Notes under the pieces: generated by a model
The model's input: only the letters and a program-made list of their open reading frames with translations
Told to the model about the DNA's origin: nothing
The model's database searches: none
Position numbers and translations under genes: made by a program
Assembly (NCBI GenBank): GCA_020636505.1
Contig: JACJXR010000003.1
Span: 248,001-312,000, forward strand
Direction of reading: 5' to 3'
Source: Chitinophagales bacterium
GTDB taxonomy: Bacteria > Bacteroidota > Bacteroidia > Chitinophagales > Chitinophagaceae
Length of the DNA stretch: 64,000 nucleotides
In this document: one piece after another, positions 33,721 through 42,782 of the stretch
Layout: each line of letters opens with the position of its first letter
How positions within the stretch are numbered: position 1 is the first letter of the stretch

Positions 33721-34995
33721 TTATGTCTTCCTTGGTTTCTTTTTAGCAGCGGGGAAAAGCACATTGTTCAGCACCAATCTATAGCCGGGGCTGTTGGGGT
33801 GCAGGCTGAGGTCGGTTGGTGGGTCGCCGATGGCATGTTGATAGTCCTCGGGGTCGTGGCCACCATAGAAGGTCCATGTGCCTTTGCCAAACTCTCCGTG
33901 TATGTATCGTGATTCATTGGCGGGCTTACATTCGCCCATTATCAATACGTTTGTTTTCAACACCTCATTTCGGAAGGCGGTTGTCTGCCCCATAAAACCC
34001 TTAACGGTCGTAGTATGATTTTGGCAAAGCATGGTCGGCACAGGGTCGAATTTCGCTGAGAAGGTGAACAGTGTAAAGTAGTCTGTCTCCATCTGGACCA
34101 TACTGCCGCGTGTCTGTGTGGCGTCTATGCTTGAGAACTCGTATTCGTATGGATTGCGTGACAGAATAAAATCCTTGAAGGCAAAGCTCTGTGTGAAGTC
34201 CAATTTGTTTTGCGCATTGGGGTCGGCAGGGTCACCGTCAAAGGGTACTTCGCAGATGTCCGTATTCTGTGCCGCCAATGCTATATCGTAGCTGTCTGTC
34301 GCGGAGCACATCGCAAAGAGGTAGCCACCACCCGCAACAAATGCTTGTATTTTCTGTGCCACCGCAAGTTTCAGCTTGGATACTTTCTTATATCCGTTGC
34401 GCGCTGCTATGGCTTCGTTGCGTTTTACATCGTCTTGAAACCAAGCCGCATTGCGGTAAGCCGCCCAAAACTTTCCGTACTGTCCTGTAAAGTCTTCGTG
34501 GTGCAAGTGCAGCCAGTCGTATTCGGGCAACTTGTCTTGTAGCACTTCGTCGTCGTATACCTCGTCGTATGGTATCTCAGCATAGGTCAGTACAAGTGTT
34601 ACCGCATCATCCCAAGGTTGCATTCCTTTGGGGGTATACACGGCTATTTTGGGTAGCTTTTCCAGTTTTATGATGTCTCCGTTGTAATCGGGGTCGCTTA
34701 TTTTATTGACGATGCCTCCATATTGTGCATCACTTATTATTTGGTAGGATACACCCCTTAGTTTACACAGTCGTTCGATGTATTCGGTTTGTATCATCGC
34801 GAAGCTGCCGCCTTCATAGTTCAGCAGCCAGTCCACATCTATCTTCTTCTCCAATGCGGCATAAGCAATACCGTACGCTTTCAGGTGATTGGCTTGCTCT
34901 TCGGCGTTCATCGGTATATATATCCTTGACGCATTTGCCTGTAAGGCAAGCAGTATGATACAGATGGTACCCGTCAGTCTCGCTAAATACTTCAT
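33721..34995 (-). CDS. Secreted conserved Bacteroidota protein (often labelled asparagine synthetase B)
   Basis: A 424-residue protein with an N-terminal signal peptide (TGTICIILLALQANAS). FVAGGGYLFAMCSATDSYD and the surrounding alternating strands resemble a glutamine-amidotransferase-like/ThuA-like fold, and FYGGHDPEDYQHAIGDPPTDL near the C-terminus is highly characteristic. Databases commonly carry the name asparagine synthetase B for this family, but there is no ATP pyrophosphatase domain, no N-terminal Cys nucleophile, and it is exported, so that name is not supported. The C-terminus is basic (KKKPRKT). Function unknown. Confidence 0.82.
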   Translation of the reverse strand: MKYLARLTGTICIILLALQANASRIYIPMNAEEQANHLKAYGIAYAALEKKIDVDWLLNYEGGSFAMIQTEYIERLCKLRGVSYQIISDAQYGGIVNKISDPDYNGDIIKLEKLPKIAVYTPKGMQPWDDAVTLVLTYAEIPYDEVYDDEVLQDKLPEYDWLHLHHEDFTGQYGKFWAAYRNAAWFQDDVKRNEAIAARNGYKKVSKLKLAVAQKIQAFVAGGGYLFAMCSATDSYDIALAAQNTDICEVPFDGDPADPNAQNKLDFTQSFAFKDFILSRNPYEYEFSSIDATQTRGSMVQMETDYFTLFTFSAKFDPVPTMLCQNHTTTVKGFMGQTTAFRNEVLKTNVLIMGECKPANESRYIHGEFGKGTWTFYGGHDPEDYQHAIGDPPTDLSLHPNSPGYRLVLNNVLFPAAKKKPRKT

Positions 34996-35081
34996 ATTCT
35001 GTCTCCTAAGTTAACCCAATATCGGGCACAAACACTTATCCGCTATTCTTTTTAACAACATATAAACTCTTATAAGTTACT

Positions 35082-35089
35082 TACTTTTG
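35082..35089 (+). promoter_or_regulatory. TAnnTTTG -7 element of the ABC permease gene
   Basis: TACTTTTG, 9 nt before the ATG at 35099. It overlaps an upstream in-frame TTG, which therefore is not the start. Confidence 0.55.
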
Positions 35090-35098
35090 CATTCGCAT

Positions 35099-36193
35099 AT
35101 GCAACAGAAATACAGCAACTTCCGTGCTATGCTTGCTCTTGTGAAGGCAAGCTTGCAATCTACATTGAAAAGTCCGTCCGCGATAGTATTCACGATTGCC
35201 TTTCCTTTGGTGTTCATTTTGGTGTTCGGATTTTTGGGTGGTGGCAAACAGTTTCAACTTAGTGTGGTGCCTGCCAAGGGTATCGATACCACAGCCGAAC
35301 TATATACCGTTTTGCATAATTCTCCTGTTTTGAAGTGGGTGGATGCAGGTGAGGAAACCGATGAGGAGTTGTTGAGCAACGGTGAGATAGTGGCGATAGT
35401 GGATATACAGAGCAATGCGGATACTCCGAAGTATACGGTCAGCTTGAAATCGGCCGCTGCGCAAAAAAGTAGTGTGGAGCAGTTGAAGACCGTCATCAAT
35501 AATGCCATTCAAAGCAACGACCCAGTAATACAAGAAAGGACATCGGCGGTTGCGGAGATAGATGTGGTAAGCGCTGAGGTACGCGAGTTCAAGAAGATAG
35601 ACTTTATACTACCGGGTCAATTGGGTTTTTCGTTGTTGGCTGGTAGTGTGTTCGGAACAGCCTTCGTGTTTTTGAATCTTAGAGATACACTCGTGTTGAA
35701 ACGCTTTTTCGCAACTCCTGTCCGTAGAGAGATAATAGTGATTAGCGAGGGTGTCGCAAGAACCATCTATCAGCTTTTGGGTGCTGTGGTTATTTTACTT
35801 GTTGGGTACTTCGCACTCGATTATACATTGATACATGGCTTTGTCACTTTCTTCGAGATGATATTGTTGAGTGCCTTCGGTATTATGGTGTTCATGGGCT
35901 TTGGTTTCATCATCAGCGGTATCGCCAAGTCTGCCAATACGGTTCCTCCATTGTCAAACATCATTACACTGCCACAGTTTTTGTTGGCGGGTACTTTCTT
36001 CCCGATAGAGGAGTTTCCCGGTTGGTTGCAGCCATTCTGTAGAATACTGCCGCTTACTTATCTGAACAGTGCATTGCGAAAAGTTGGTTTCGAAGGTGCT
36101 TCGCTTTGGGAGATCAGATACGATATGCTGATACTGCTGCTTTGGGGAGTAGTGTTGTATGTAGCCGCCTCCAGGGTGTTCCGTTGGGAGTAA
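35099..36193 (+). CDS. ABC-2-type transporter permease
   Basis: A 364-residue inner-membrane protein: one N-terminal helix (IVFTIAFPLVFILVFGFLGG), a ~130-residue periplasmic loop, then five helices. The ABC-2 signature is visible (LFLLAGTFFPIEEFPGWLQ-like: FLLAGTFFPIEEFPGWLQPF, and LPLTYLNSALR). It probably exports a drug or lipid. The partner ATPase is not adjacent. The stop abuts the convergent adhesin gene. Confidence 0.9.
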   Translation: MQQKYSNFRAMLALVKASLQSTLKSPSAIVFTIAFPLVFILVFGFLGGGKQFQLSVVPAKGIDTTAELYTVLHNSPVLKWVDAGEETDEELLSNGEIVAIVDIQSNADTPKYTVSLKSAAAQKSSVEQLKTVINNAIQSNDPVIQERTSAVAEIDVVSAEVREFKKIDFILPGQLGFSLLAGSVFGTAFVFLNLRDTLVLKRFFATPVRREIIVISEGVARTIYQLLGAVVILLVGYFALDYTLIHGFVTFFEMILLSAFGIMVFMGFGFIISGIAKSANTVPPLSNIITLPQFLLAGTFFPIEEFPGWLQPFCRILPLTYLNSALRKVGFEGASLWEIRYDMLILLLWGVVLYVAASRVFRWE

Positions 36194-38416
36194 TTAACGG
36201 ATGAGCGTGAACGAACCTCCCGAGACTTCTTCTTGTCCCGTTACACAGGTTGATTTAAGTCTGTAGAAGTACGTACCTACTTGACATTCTTTACCTGCAA
36301 ATGTTCCATCCCAGTATTGTTTTGGATGACTGGTCTCGAATATCTTTTCGCCCCATCTGTTGTATACAAGTAGCAGATAGTTCTGTACATGGCCGTAAAC
36401 CACAGGCTTCCATCCGTCATTCACTCCGTCTCTGTTCGGTGTAAAGGCGTTGGGATAGGAGAACTTGCAACACATTTCAATATCGTCGTAGGTAACAGTA
36501 TCTGTATTCAGGCAATTGTATTCGCTGTATCCTTTTACAATGTATGTTGTAGGCTCGGTTATGTATGTGTACACATTGCTGTCCACCATTTCTATTCTAT
36601 GGTCGGGCTGCCAAGTATATCTCACGCCACCTTTGGCATATAAGAATATTCCTTCTCCGATACATAGTCTTTCAGGTGTATTCAAAATCTCGATATTAGG
36701 CAGGTCGTGTACTGTGGCTGTTACCGTGTCTTTCACCGACTCACATATCCCAACCGTTTGGCTTGTTATCCATTTGAATACTCTTGGTTCCGATGTGACA
36801 TAAGTAGGGTTGTCATCCATACGCTTGCCATCGAGTGTGTACCAGTTCAATATGGCATTGCCGACTATCTTCGGTGCGAATGGTATTGGCTCGTCGTATA
36901 TACAAATGTTGATGTCATCCACTATCGGAGGAACAGGATAAGTACCGTAATCATCCACAGTAAAGCTGTAATACGCTGTACAAGGCAGCGATTCCGAACT
37001 TACATGCACATAATAAGTGCCAACCGTGAAACTGTCTCTAATACTACCTGTGCTGTCTATATAAGTATTGATGAGTTCGCCTTGGCTGTTGGAGACCATA
37101 ATTTCTTTTTTGGCCGTACCTCCCTTGGTCCTTATCTCCACATACTGCTTGTGCTTACAGTTGGTAGGTTCTATCACTTCATGTGTCACCTCCAAAGAGT
37201 CATATACTCTGATGATATATACAACTGTTCTTGTTCCTGCAAGAGGGCAAGCATCGTCTTTGTAGGTGGCGTATATGTAGTATTTGCCTTCCACTACATC
37301 ATTCAGGTTCCACGATACGGTTATCTTGGGTTCTGTTGTTCCATTGCCTATCACACTTGCACTTGCACCTTTCGGTATGTTGTTCAGTGTGATGTATATG
37401 CTGTCGTTCTCGTTGTCTCTTACAGGTATGTTGAAGTTGAGGTTGGGTGTATTGGTACAGGCGTTCACCGCATTGTCATCAGTTACAACGCCTCCGTGTA
37501 TATTGTCTTTGCTGAGATTGCCCGTTGGAGGGTTGTTATTGCAGTTGTCCAATATGATGAAGGTCATCTCACGCATACTGCTACCCACCAACTTTCCGTC
37601 TTTATATTCCCGAACTTCGTTGACTACTAGCGAACGTTGAACCGCATCCGGAAAAAAGTCCATTTGCCCTGTGTTTCCATCAAAAGTAAAATTGCCTGCT
37701 GATGTTTGCAGTGGTTGAGTCGCAGAGTATGGCGATATATAGTTGACTGATGCTGTACCGTTTATCTTTGCAGGTACCAATGCGAACTCGAGTGAATCAC
37801 CGTCTTGGTCGGCAGCTCCTTGGTTGTATTGTTGTTGTAAGTTCAGACAATAGAAGGGTGTAGGTATGGTGGTGTATACAGGAGAGTTGTTTGGTCCGTC
37901 CAAATTATTGAGGGTCGCCAACAATGACATGATCTGTCCGCCGGTACCGTTTACGATATTGGTGATACTGTTGCTTCGACCTGCAGAAGTGGTGTTGCCC
38001 ATAATGCCGTTGAAGAATATTCGCCAGTTTGCGTTAGGAGGTAATGTCACATTCGCAGTAAAGACGAAAACCGTAACACCGGGTAACGACCTGTCTCCAT
38101 CGCTGCGGCAAGAAGTGTTGTGCGCCTCTTCTGGGCAAACGGGTGATACTTCTTTTCTTTGCAAGGCATCTTCCACAAGGCGGAGACTATCCCAAAAAAC
38201 GCTACCTCTGAATATCTCTATTTTGGGAGATGCGTTGAACAATCTTGAATATGCCGAACCGCTGCAATCACCATACATGGTGAGCGTTATTTGGTAGGTA
38301 TCTCCCGAAACATGTTTGTACAAAAGGTCACCGCCATATATATGTGTGGCAGAGGCGTTTTTTACAAAAAACACCATTGCGCAGACGAATAATATTTGGA
38401 AAATTCTTAACCTCAT
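36194..38416 (-). CDS. Large secreted protein with gliding-motility-associated (T9SS type B) C-terminal domain
   Basis: A 740-residue protein with a signal peptide (FQILFVCAMVFFVKNASA) directly followed by THIYGGDLLYKHVSGDTYQI, an opening common to large Bacteroidota surface proteins. Ig/SprB-like beta domains fill the middle. The C-terminal ~95 residues (YPNAFTPNRDGVNDGWKPV, VYNRWGEKIFET, GTYFYRLKS) are the type B sorting domain, so export by the type IX system is expected. Probably a cell-surface adhesin or polymer-binding protein. The ATG at 38416 removes 14 implausible codons. Confidence 0.9.
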   Translation of the reverse strand: MRLRIFQILFVCAMVFFVKNASATHIYGGDLLYKHVSGDTYQITLTMYGDCSGSAYSRLFNASPKIEIFRGSVFWDSLRLVEDALQRKEVSPVCPEEAHNTSCRSDGDRSLPGVTVFVFTANVTLPPNANWRIFFNGIMGNTTSAGRSNSITNIVNGTGGQIMSLLATLNNLDGPNNSPVYTTIPTPFYCLNLQQQYNQGAADQDGDSLEFALVPAKINGTASVNYISPYSATQPLQTSAGNFTFDGNTGQMDFFPDAVQRSLVVNEVREYKDGKLVGSSMREMTFIILDNCNNNPPTGNLSKDNIHGGVVTDDNAVNACTNTPNLNFNIPVRDNENDSIYITLNNIPKGASASVIGNGTTEPKITVSWNLNDVVEGKYYIYATYKDDACPLAGTRTVVYIIRVYDSLEVTHEVIEPTNCKHKQYVEIRTKGGTAKKEIMVSNSQGELINTYIDSTGSIRDSFTVGTYYVHVSSESLPCTAYYSFTVDDYGTYPVPPIVDDINICIYDEPIPFAPKIVGNAILNWYTLDGKRMDDNPTYVTSEPRVFKWITSQTVGICESVKDTVTATVHDLPNIEILNTPERLCIGEGIFLYAKGGVRYTWQPDHRIEMVDSNVYTYITEPTTYIVKGYSEYNCLNTDTVTYDDIEMCCKFSYPNAFTPNRDGVNDGWKPVVYGHVQNYLLLVYNRWGEKIFETSHPKQYWDGTFAGKECQVGTYFYRLKSTCVTGQEEVSGGSFTLIR

Positions 38417-38526
38417 GCAACATTCAAGATGGGTACGCTGTTGTTCAAAATTCAGCAATTATAATTTATCGAACAATTTTGTTTTAAAAATACCTGATTT
38501 AGAATTAATTAATTATTATTAACACT

Positions 38527-39540
38527 ATGAAACATCTACTATTCCTATGCTTTTTACTCATCGCTGACAATTGTGCCAATGCACAAACATCAATGAATGA
38601 AACCAAGAAGACATATGCACTGGTGATACATGGCGGTGCAGGCAATATTATGCCCGATAATTTGCCCAAAGAATTGCAAGAGCGGTACAAGATCAGCCTA
38701 GAAAAAGCTCTGGCTGCCGGAGAGCAAATTTTGTCCTCGGGTGGAGCGGCCATAGACGCTGTACAAGCTGCAATAATGGTGATGGAAGATGACTCTCTTT
38801 TCAATGCGGGCAAGGGCTCCGTCTATACCAATGAAGAAAAAATAGAGATGGATGCATCCATAATGGACGGTAAAGACCTGAACGCAGGTGCGGTTGCAGG
38901 TGTCACGACCATCAAAAATCCGATAATGGGGGCGAGATATGTTATGGATAAAAGCAAGCATGTGATGTTGTCAGGAAAAGGAGCGGAGCATTTTGCAAAA
39001 GACAACGATCTGGAGATTGTAAAGCCCGATTACTTCGAAACGCAATACAATAAGAAGGATATAAAGAAGATAAAGGAGCGAGAAGGGAAAAAGTCGTCAC
39101 TACCGGTTGATAAAGACGCTTACAGCAAATACGGAACCGTTGGTGCTGTGGCCATGGATATAAACGGGAACCTTGCAGCGGGTACAAGTACGGGAGGTAT
39201 GGCCAATAAGAAGTTCGGTAGAATAGGCGACAGCCCGATAATAGGTGCGGGTACGTATGCCGACAATTCCAGCTGTGCGGTAAGCTGTACAGGTTGGGGT
39301 GAATACTTCATCAGATTGGTATTGGCCAAGTCTGTTTGCGATAGAATGTCTTTGCAAGGGTTGAACCTTCGTGCCGCTGTAGACGTTATGATACACGACA
39401 AACTGGAGAACATGGGTGCCACAGGTGGTGTCATAGCGATAGATAAGAACGGTAATATAGTAATGGACTTCAATACCTCGGGTATGTATCGCGCATGGAT
39501 GAAATCCAACGGAGAAAGAGGGGTAAAGATGTTCGAGTAG
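38527..39540 (+). CDS. Secreted isoaspartyl peptidase / L-asparaginase (Ntn hydrolase)
   Basis: A 337-residue plant-type asparaginase with a signal peptide (LLFLCFLLIADNCANAQ). VIHGGAGNI opens the alpha subunit, NAGKGSVYTNEEKIEMDASI is conserved, and the autocleavage site is before the Thr of YGTVGAVAMD (nucleophile). GRIGDSPIIGAGTYAD and SCTGWGEYF line the active site. It removes beta-aspartyl residues in the periplasm. Confidence 0.93.
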   Translation: MKHLLFLCFLLIADNCANAQTSMNETKKTYALVIHGGAGNIMPDNLPKELQERYKISLEKALAAGEQILSSGGAAIDAVQAAIMVMEDDSLFNAGKGSVYTNEEKIEMDASIMDGKDLNAGAVAGVTTIKNPIMGARYVMDKSKHVMLSGKGAEHFAKDNDLEIVKPDYFETQYNKKDIKKIKEREGKKSSLPVDKDAYSKYGTVGAVAMDINGNLAAGTSTGGMANKKFGRIGDSPIIGAGTYADNSSCAVSCTGWGEYFIRLVLAKSVCDRMSLQGLNLRAAVDVMIHDKLENMGATGGVIAIDKNGNIVMDFNTSGMYRAWMKSNGERGVKMFE

Positions 39541-39561
39541 GAGTGTAGCACTGCATATGCT

Positions 39562-39569
39562 TATATTTG
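39562..39569 (+). promoter_or_regulatory. TAnnTTTG -7 element of the carboxyltransferase gene
   Basis: TATATTTG lies 18 nt before the ATG at 39588 and rules out the upstream in-frame TTG at 39567. Confidence 0.6.
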
Positions 39570-39587
39570 CGCTTTCAAAACACTAAG

Positions 39588-41216
39588 ATGAATCTGGAAT
39601 TTAATAAGAACGAGGATGCAATGAAGTTGGCGGTCAGCCAAATGAAACAAAGGCACGCAGAGGTGAGCCTTGGTGGAGGAAAGAAATCAATAGAGAAAAA
39701 CAAAGCGCGTGGCAAGATGACGCCGCGCGAGCGTATAAGTTATCTGATAGACAAAGGCAGCAAATTCACCGAAATAGGTTCATTCGCAGGTTGGGATATG
39801 TATCCCGAATATGGTGGATGCCCTTCAGGTGGAACTGTGGCGGGTTTAGGTTATGTAAAGGGTCGTCAATGTGTGATAGTGGCCAACGACAATACCGTTA
39901 AAGCAGGTGCATGGTTTCCTATAACGGGTAAGAAGAACCTTCGCTTGCAAGAGATAGCTATGGAAAATCACCTTCCGGTGATATACATAGTGGACAGTGC
40001 AGGTGTGTTCTTGCCTATGCAGGACGAGATATTCCCCGATAAAGAACACTTCGGACGCATATTTCGCAACAATGCGAAGATGAGTGCCATGGGCATCACG
40101 CAAATTGCAGCCGTAATGGGTAGTTGTGTTGCAGGTGGTGCGTATCTGCCCATAATGAGTGATGAAACATTGATGGTGGAAGGCAATGGCTCCATATTCT
40201 TGGCAGGCCCTTACTTGGTGAAGGCTGCAATAGGCGAGGAAGTGGATATACAAACATTGGGAGGAGCAAAAACGCATACGGAAATCAGCGGTATCGCCGA
40301 CTATAAGTTCGATACGGAACAAGAGTGCTTGGATCAGGTGAAGCGTATCATGGATAAGATAGGTGAGCAACCTCGAGCGGGTTTCGACAGAGTAAAAGCC
40401 GAAGCTCCGAAGAAGGACCCCAAAGAGATATACGGTTTCGTATCTGTGGACAATAGCAAACAGTACGATGTGGTGGAAGTGATAGAGCGTATAGTGGACA
40501 ACTCCGAGTTCGACCAATTCAAAGAAGATTACGGTAAGACCATCGTTTGTGGTTACGCTCGCATAGACGGTTGGGCTGTGGGTATAGTGGCCAATCAGCG
40601 TACAGTTTTCAAGAACAAGAAAGGGGAGATACAGATAGGTGGTGTTATATACAACGACAGTGCCGATAAAGCGGCACGTTTCATTCAAAACTGCAATCAG
40701 AAGAAGATACCGTTGGTGTTCTTACAAGACGTGACGGGCTTTATGGTGGGCAGTCGCAGCGAGCATGCAGGTATCATCAAGGATGGTGCCAAGTTGGTGA
40801 ATGCAGTGAGCAATTCAGTTGTGCCGAAGATAACCATCGTTATAGGCAACTCATACGGTGCAGGTAACTACGCCATGTGTGGTAAGGCATACGATCCGCG
40901 CTTCATATATGCATGGCCCAATGCCAAGATAGCTGTAATGGGTGGTGCGCAAGCCGCCAAAACATTGTTGCAGATACAAGTGGCATCACTAAAAGCCAAA
41001 GGTGAAGAGATAGACCCGGCGAAAGAGCAGGAGTTGCTGCAAAAGATAACCGAAAAGTACGATTCGCAAACCTCGGCATATTATGCTGCAGCTCGTTTGT
41101 GGGTGGATGATATCATAGACCCGATAGAAACCAGAAAGGTTATCAGTGAGGGTATAGCCGCAGCCAACCACAATCCCGATATTGCCGAGTTCAAAACAGG
41201 TGTGTTTCAAGTATAA
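39588..41216 (+). CDS. Acyl-CoA carboxylase carboxyltransferase, methylcrotonyl-CoA-type
   Basis: A 542-residue carboxyltransferase. GKMTPRERISYLIDKGSKF (N-terminal), DSAGVFLPMQDEIFPDKEHF, GFMVGSRSEHAGIIKDGAKL and SYGAGNYAMCGKAYDPRF are closest to the beta subunit of 3-methylcrotonyl-CoA carboxylase (leucine catabolism) or geranyl-CoA carboxylase. It differs from the PccB-like fragment at 1-473. The biotinylated alpha subunit is not nearby. The TPR lipoprotein gene begins in its stop codon (TAATG). Confidence 0.9.
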   Translation: MNLEFNKNEDAMKLAVSQMKQRHAEVSLGGGKKSIEKNKARGKMTPRERISYLIDKGSKFTEIGSFAGWDMYPEYGGCPSGGTVAGLGYVKGRQCVIVANDNTVKAGAWFPITGKKNLRLQEIAMENHLPVIYIVDSAGVFLPMQDEIFPDKEHFGRIFRNNAKMSAMGITQIAAVMGSCVAGGAYLPIMSDETLMVEGNGSIFLAGPYLVKAAIGEEVDIQTLGGAKTHTEISGIADYKFDTEQECLDQVKRIMDKIGEQPRAGFDRVKAEAPKKDPKEIYGFVSVDNSKQYDVVEVIERIVDNSEFDQFKEDYGKTIVCGYARIDGWAVGIVANQRTVFKNKKGEIQIGGVIYNDSADKAARFIQNCNQKKIPLVFLQDVTGFMVGSRSEHAGIIKDGAKLVNAVSNSVVPKITIVIGNSYGAGNYAMCGKAYDPRFIYAWPNAKIAVMGGAQAAKTLLQIQVASLKAKGEEIDPAKEQELLQKITEKYDSQTSAYYAAARLWVDDIIDPIETRKVISEGIAAANHNPDIAEFKTGVFQV

Positions 41217-41878
41217 TGAGGTCAGCCGTTAAAATACTTGTTCCGATTCTTCTACTGTTTTCAGCTTGTGACAGTTGGAGTCCCAAGGGTGAAGATACCT
41301 TATGCGATACAGCAAAAGCACGCAGGTATAACGATGCCGCCATGGATATCAAAATGGCATATTATTATCACCATACAATCACCCATGAACAAAAAGAAGA
41401 TTCTTTAAACTCTGCGATAATGTTATTGGATATCGCGATCAATACCTGTCCTAATATCGCATTGTACTACACCAATCAGGCTAATTTGTATTTGGATTTA
41501 GGCAAAAAGGAAGAAGCTTTGGATGTGATAAAAAAGATGAACAGTATTTTGCCGATGAGCGAAGATCCTTTGTTTACAGGTATGTTGTATTATGTCAACG
41601 GTGACTCCGTCAAATCGTACAAAATGTTTGAAAAGGGGTTGGGTTTAATCAAACAGGCTCAAGATACAATGGATAAGGACTCTGAACTTTATGACGTTGC
41701 ATTATACTCTGAAGGTTTTGTTTTGACACTCATGAGAAAATATGATGAAGCGCAAGAGCATGTGAAGGTCATGGATAACATAGAGGATAAGATAAACCTA
41801 CAAGAGTTCATAGATTCATCAAGAGCCAACCCCGATTATTACTTTCAAGACTGGTTTAGCGATATTTCCGATAACTGA
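41216..41878 (+). CDS. TPR-like lipoprotein
   Basis: A 220-residue protein with lipobox LLFSAC (Cys18) and helical repeats (AIMLLDIAINTCPNIALYYTNQANLYLDL.. in the 60-95 region, a TPR pattern). Its ATG shares one base with the preceding carboxyltransferase stop, so translation is coupled, although the functions look unrelated. A second, similar TPR protein lies at 42783. No specific role is recognised. Confidence 0.78.
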   Translation: MRSAVKILVPILLLFSACDSWSPKGEDTLCDTAKARRYNDAAMDIKMAYYYHHTITHEQKEDSLNSAIMLLDIAINTCPNIALYYTNQANLYLDLGKKEEALDVIKKMNSILPMSEDPLFTGMLYYVNGDSVKSYKMFEKGLGLIKQAQDTMDKDSELYDVALYSEGFVLTLMRKYDEAQEHVKVMDNIEDKINLQEFIDSSRANPDYYFQDWFSDISDN

Positions 41879-41912
41879 TAGGGGTATTTAGGAGTTGAGT
41901 TGTCTTAAGTAT

Positions 41913-42698
41913 ATGGGCAACAAAAATAAGCTCGCCATTATCACAGGCGCTACGGGTGGTTTCGGATATTCTTACGCCAAGCATTATGCCTCATCAGGAT
42001 ATGATCTGTTACTTACCGCAAGAGATACCCCAAAACTCAATGCCATATCAACTGAACTTCGTGAAAAGTACAATGTTGCCATCGAAACCGTTTCGGCAGA
42101 CCTTTCCTTGAAAAAGGATATAGATATGTTGGCCAATCGGTTTGTTTCGCTTGAGAGGATTGATGCATTGATAAATTCTGCAGGTTACAGTGAGCGCAGC
42201 CTCTTCCTCAATGAAGACATGGAGCAGGTGGAAAGTATGCTCAACGTACATATCCAATCCACCATAACGCTGGTCCATGCGGTGTTGCCGGTCATGATAA
42301 AGCAAAGGGGAGGGACCATTATCACAGTTTCGTCTTTGGCGGCCTTTGCTCCGGCACCGGGTAGCAGTATATATGCATCTTCGAAAGCATTGCTCAACTC
42401 CTTCATGCAGTCCGTATATATGGAGGTACAGCAGTACAATATAAAGGTGCAGAGTCTATGTCCCGGACTTACACACACGGGTTTTCATAAAGGTGCGGGT
42501 ATAGAGTCGGTTTCAAAAGGCAAACGCTTGTGGATGGAGGCCGACGAAGTGGTTAGAGCATCTTTTCGTGCATTAAAGAAAGGCAAGGTCATATACGTTC
42601 CGGGTAGCATGAATAAGGTCATTCGCATGTTGACGCAATTCTCCCCGCGTAGGTGGTATTACTTCTTTGCCGGACGTATAGCTCGCCAGTTTGCATAA
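41913..42698 (+). CDS. Short-chain dehydrogenase/reductase
   Basis: A 261-residue classical SDR. TGATGGFGYSYA binds NAD(P), INSAGYSERS corresponds to the NNAG motif, and the catalytic Ser-Tyr-Lys is SS..YASSK (residues ~145-165). The C-terminal ~40 residues (KVIRMLTQFSPRRWYYFFAG) are basic/hydrophobic as in membrane-associated DltE/YqjQ-type SDRs. Substrate unknown. The ATG at 41913 begins six codons after an in-frame TTG. Confidence 0.9.
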   Translation: MGNKNKLAIITGATGGFGYSYAKHYASSGYDLLLTARDTPKLNAISTELREKYNVAIETVSADLSLKKDIDMLANRFVSLERIDALINSAGYSERSLFLNEDMEQVESMLNVHIQSTITLVHAVLPVMIKQRGGTIITVSSLAAFAPAPGSSIYASSKALLNSFMQSVYMEVQQYNIKVQSLCPGLTHTGFHKGAGIESVSKGKRLWMEADEVVRASFRALKKGKVIYVPGSMNKVIRMLTQFSPRRWYYFFAGRIARQFA

Positions 42699-42782
42699 GC
42701 GGTTTAACGCATTTCTAACGGCATCTTAACTATTTCTTGCAACTTTGTGCCTGTCTTGCGATTTAACTTACATGCCTCACTT

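Noticed and set aside
36707..37630. A 307-codon plus-strand open frame
   Set aside because: It lies wholly antisense to the T9SS type B adhesin gene, is rich in Cys, His, Tyr and Val of the kind produced by reverse-complement translation, and has no family motif.
39846..40688. A 280-codon minus-strand open frame
   Set aside because: Antisense shadow of the MCC-like carboxyltransferase gene, which has unambiguous motifs in the opposite strand.
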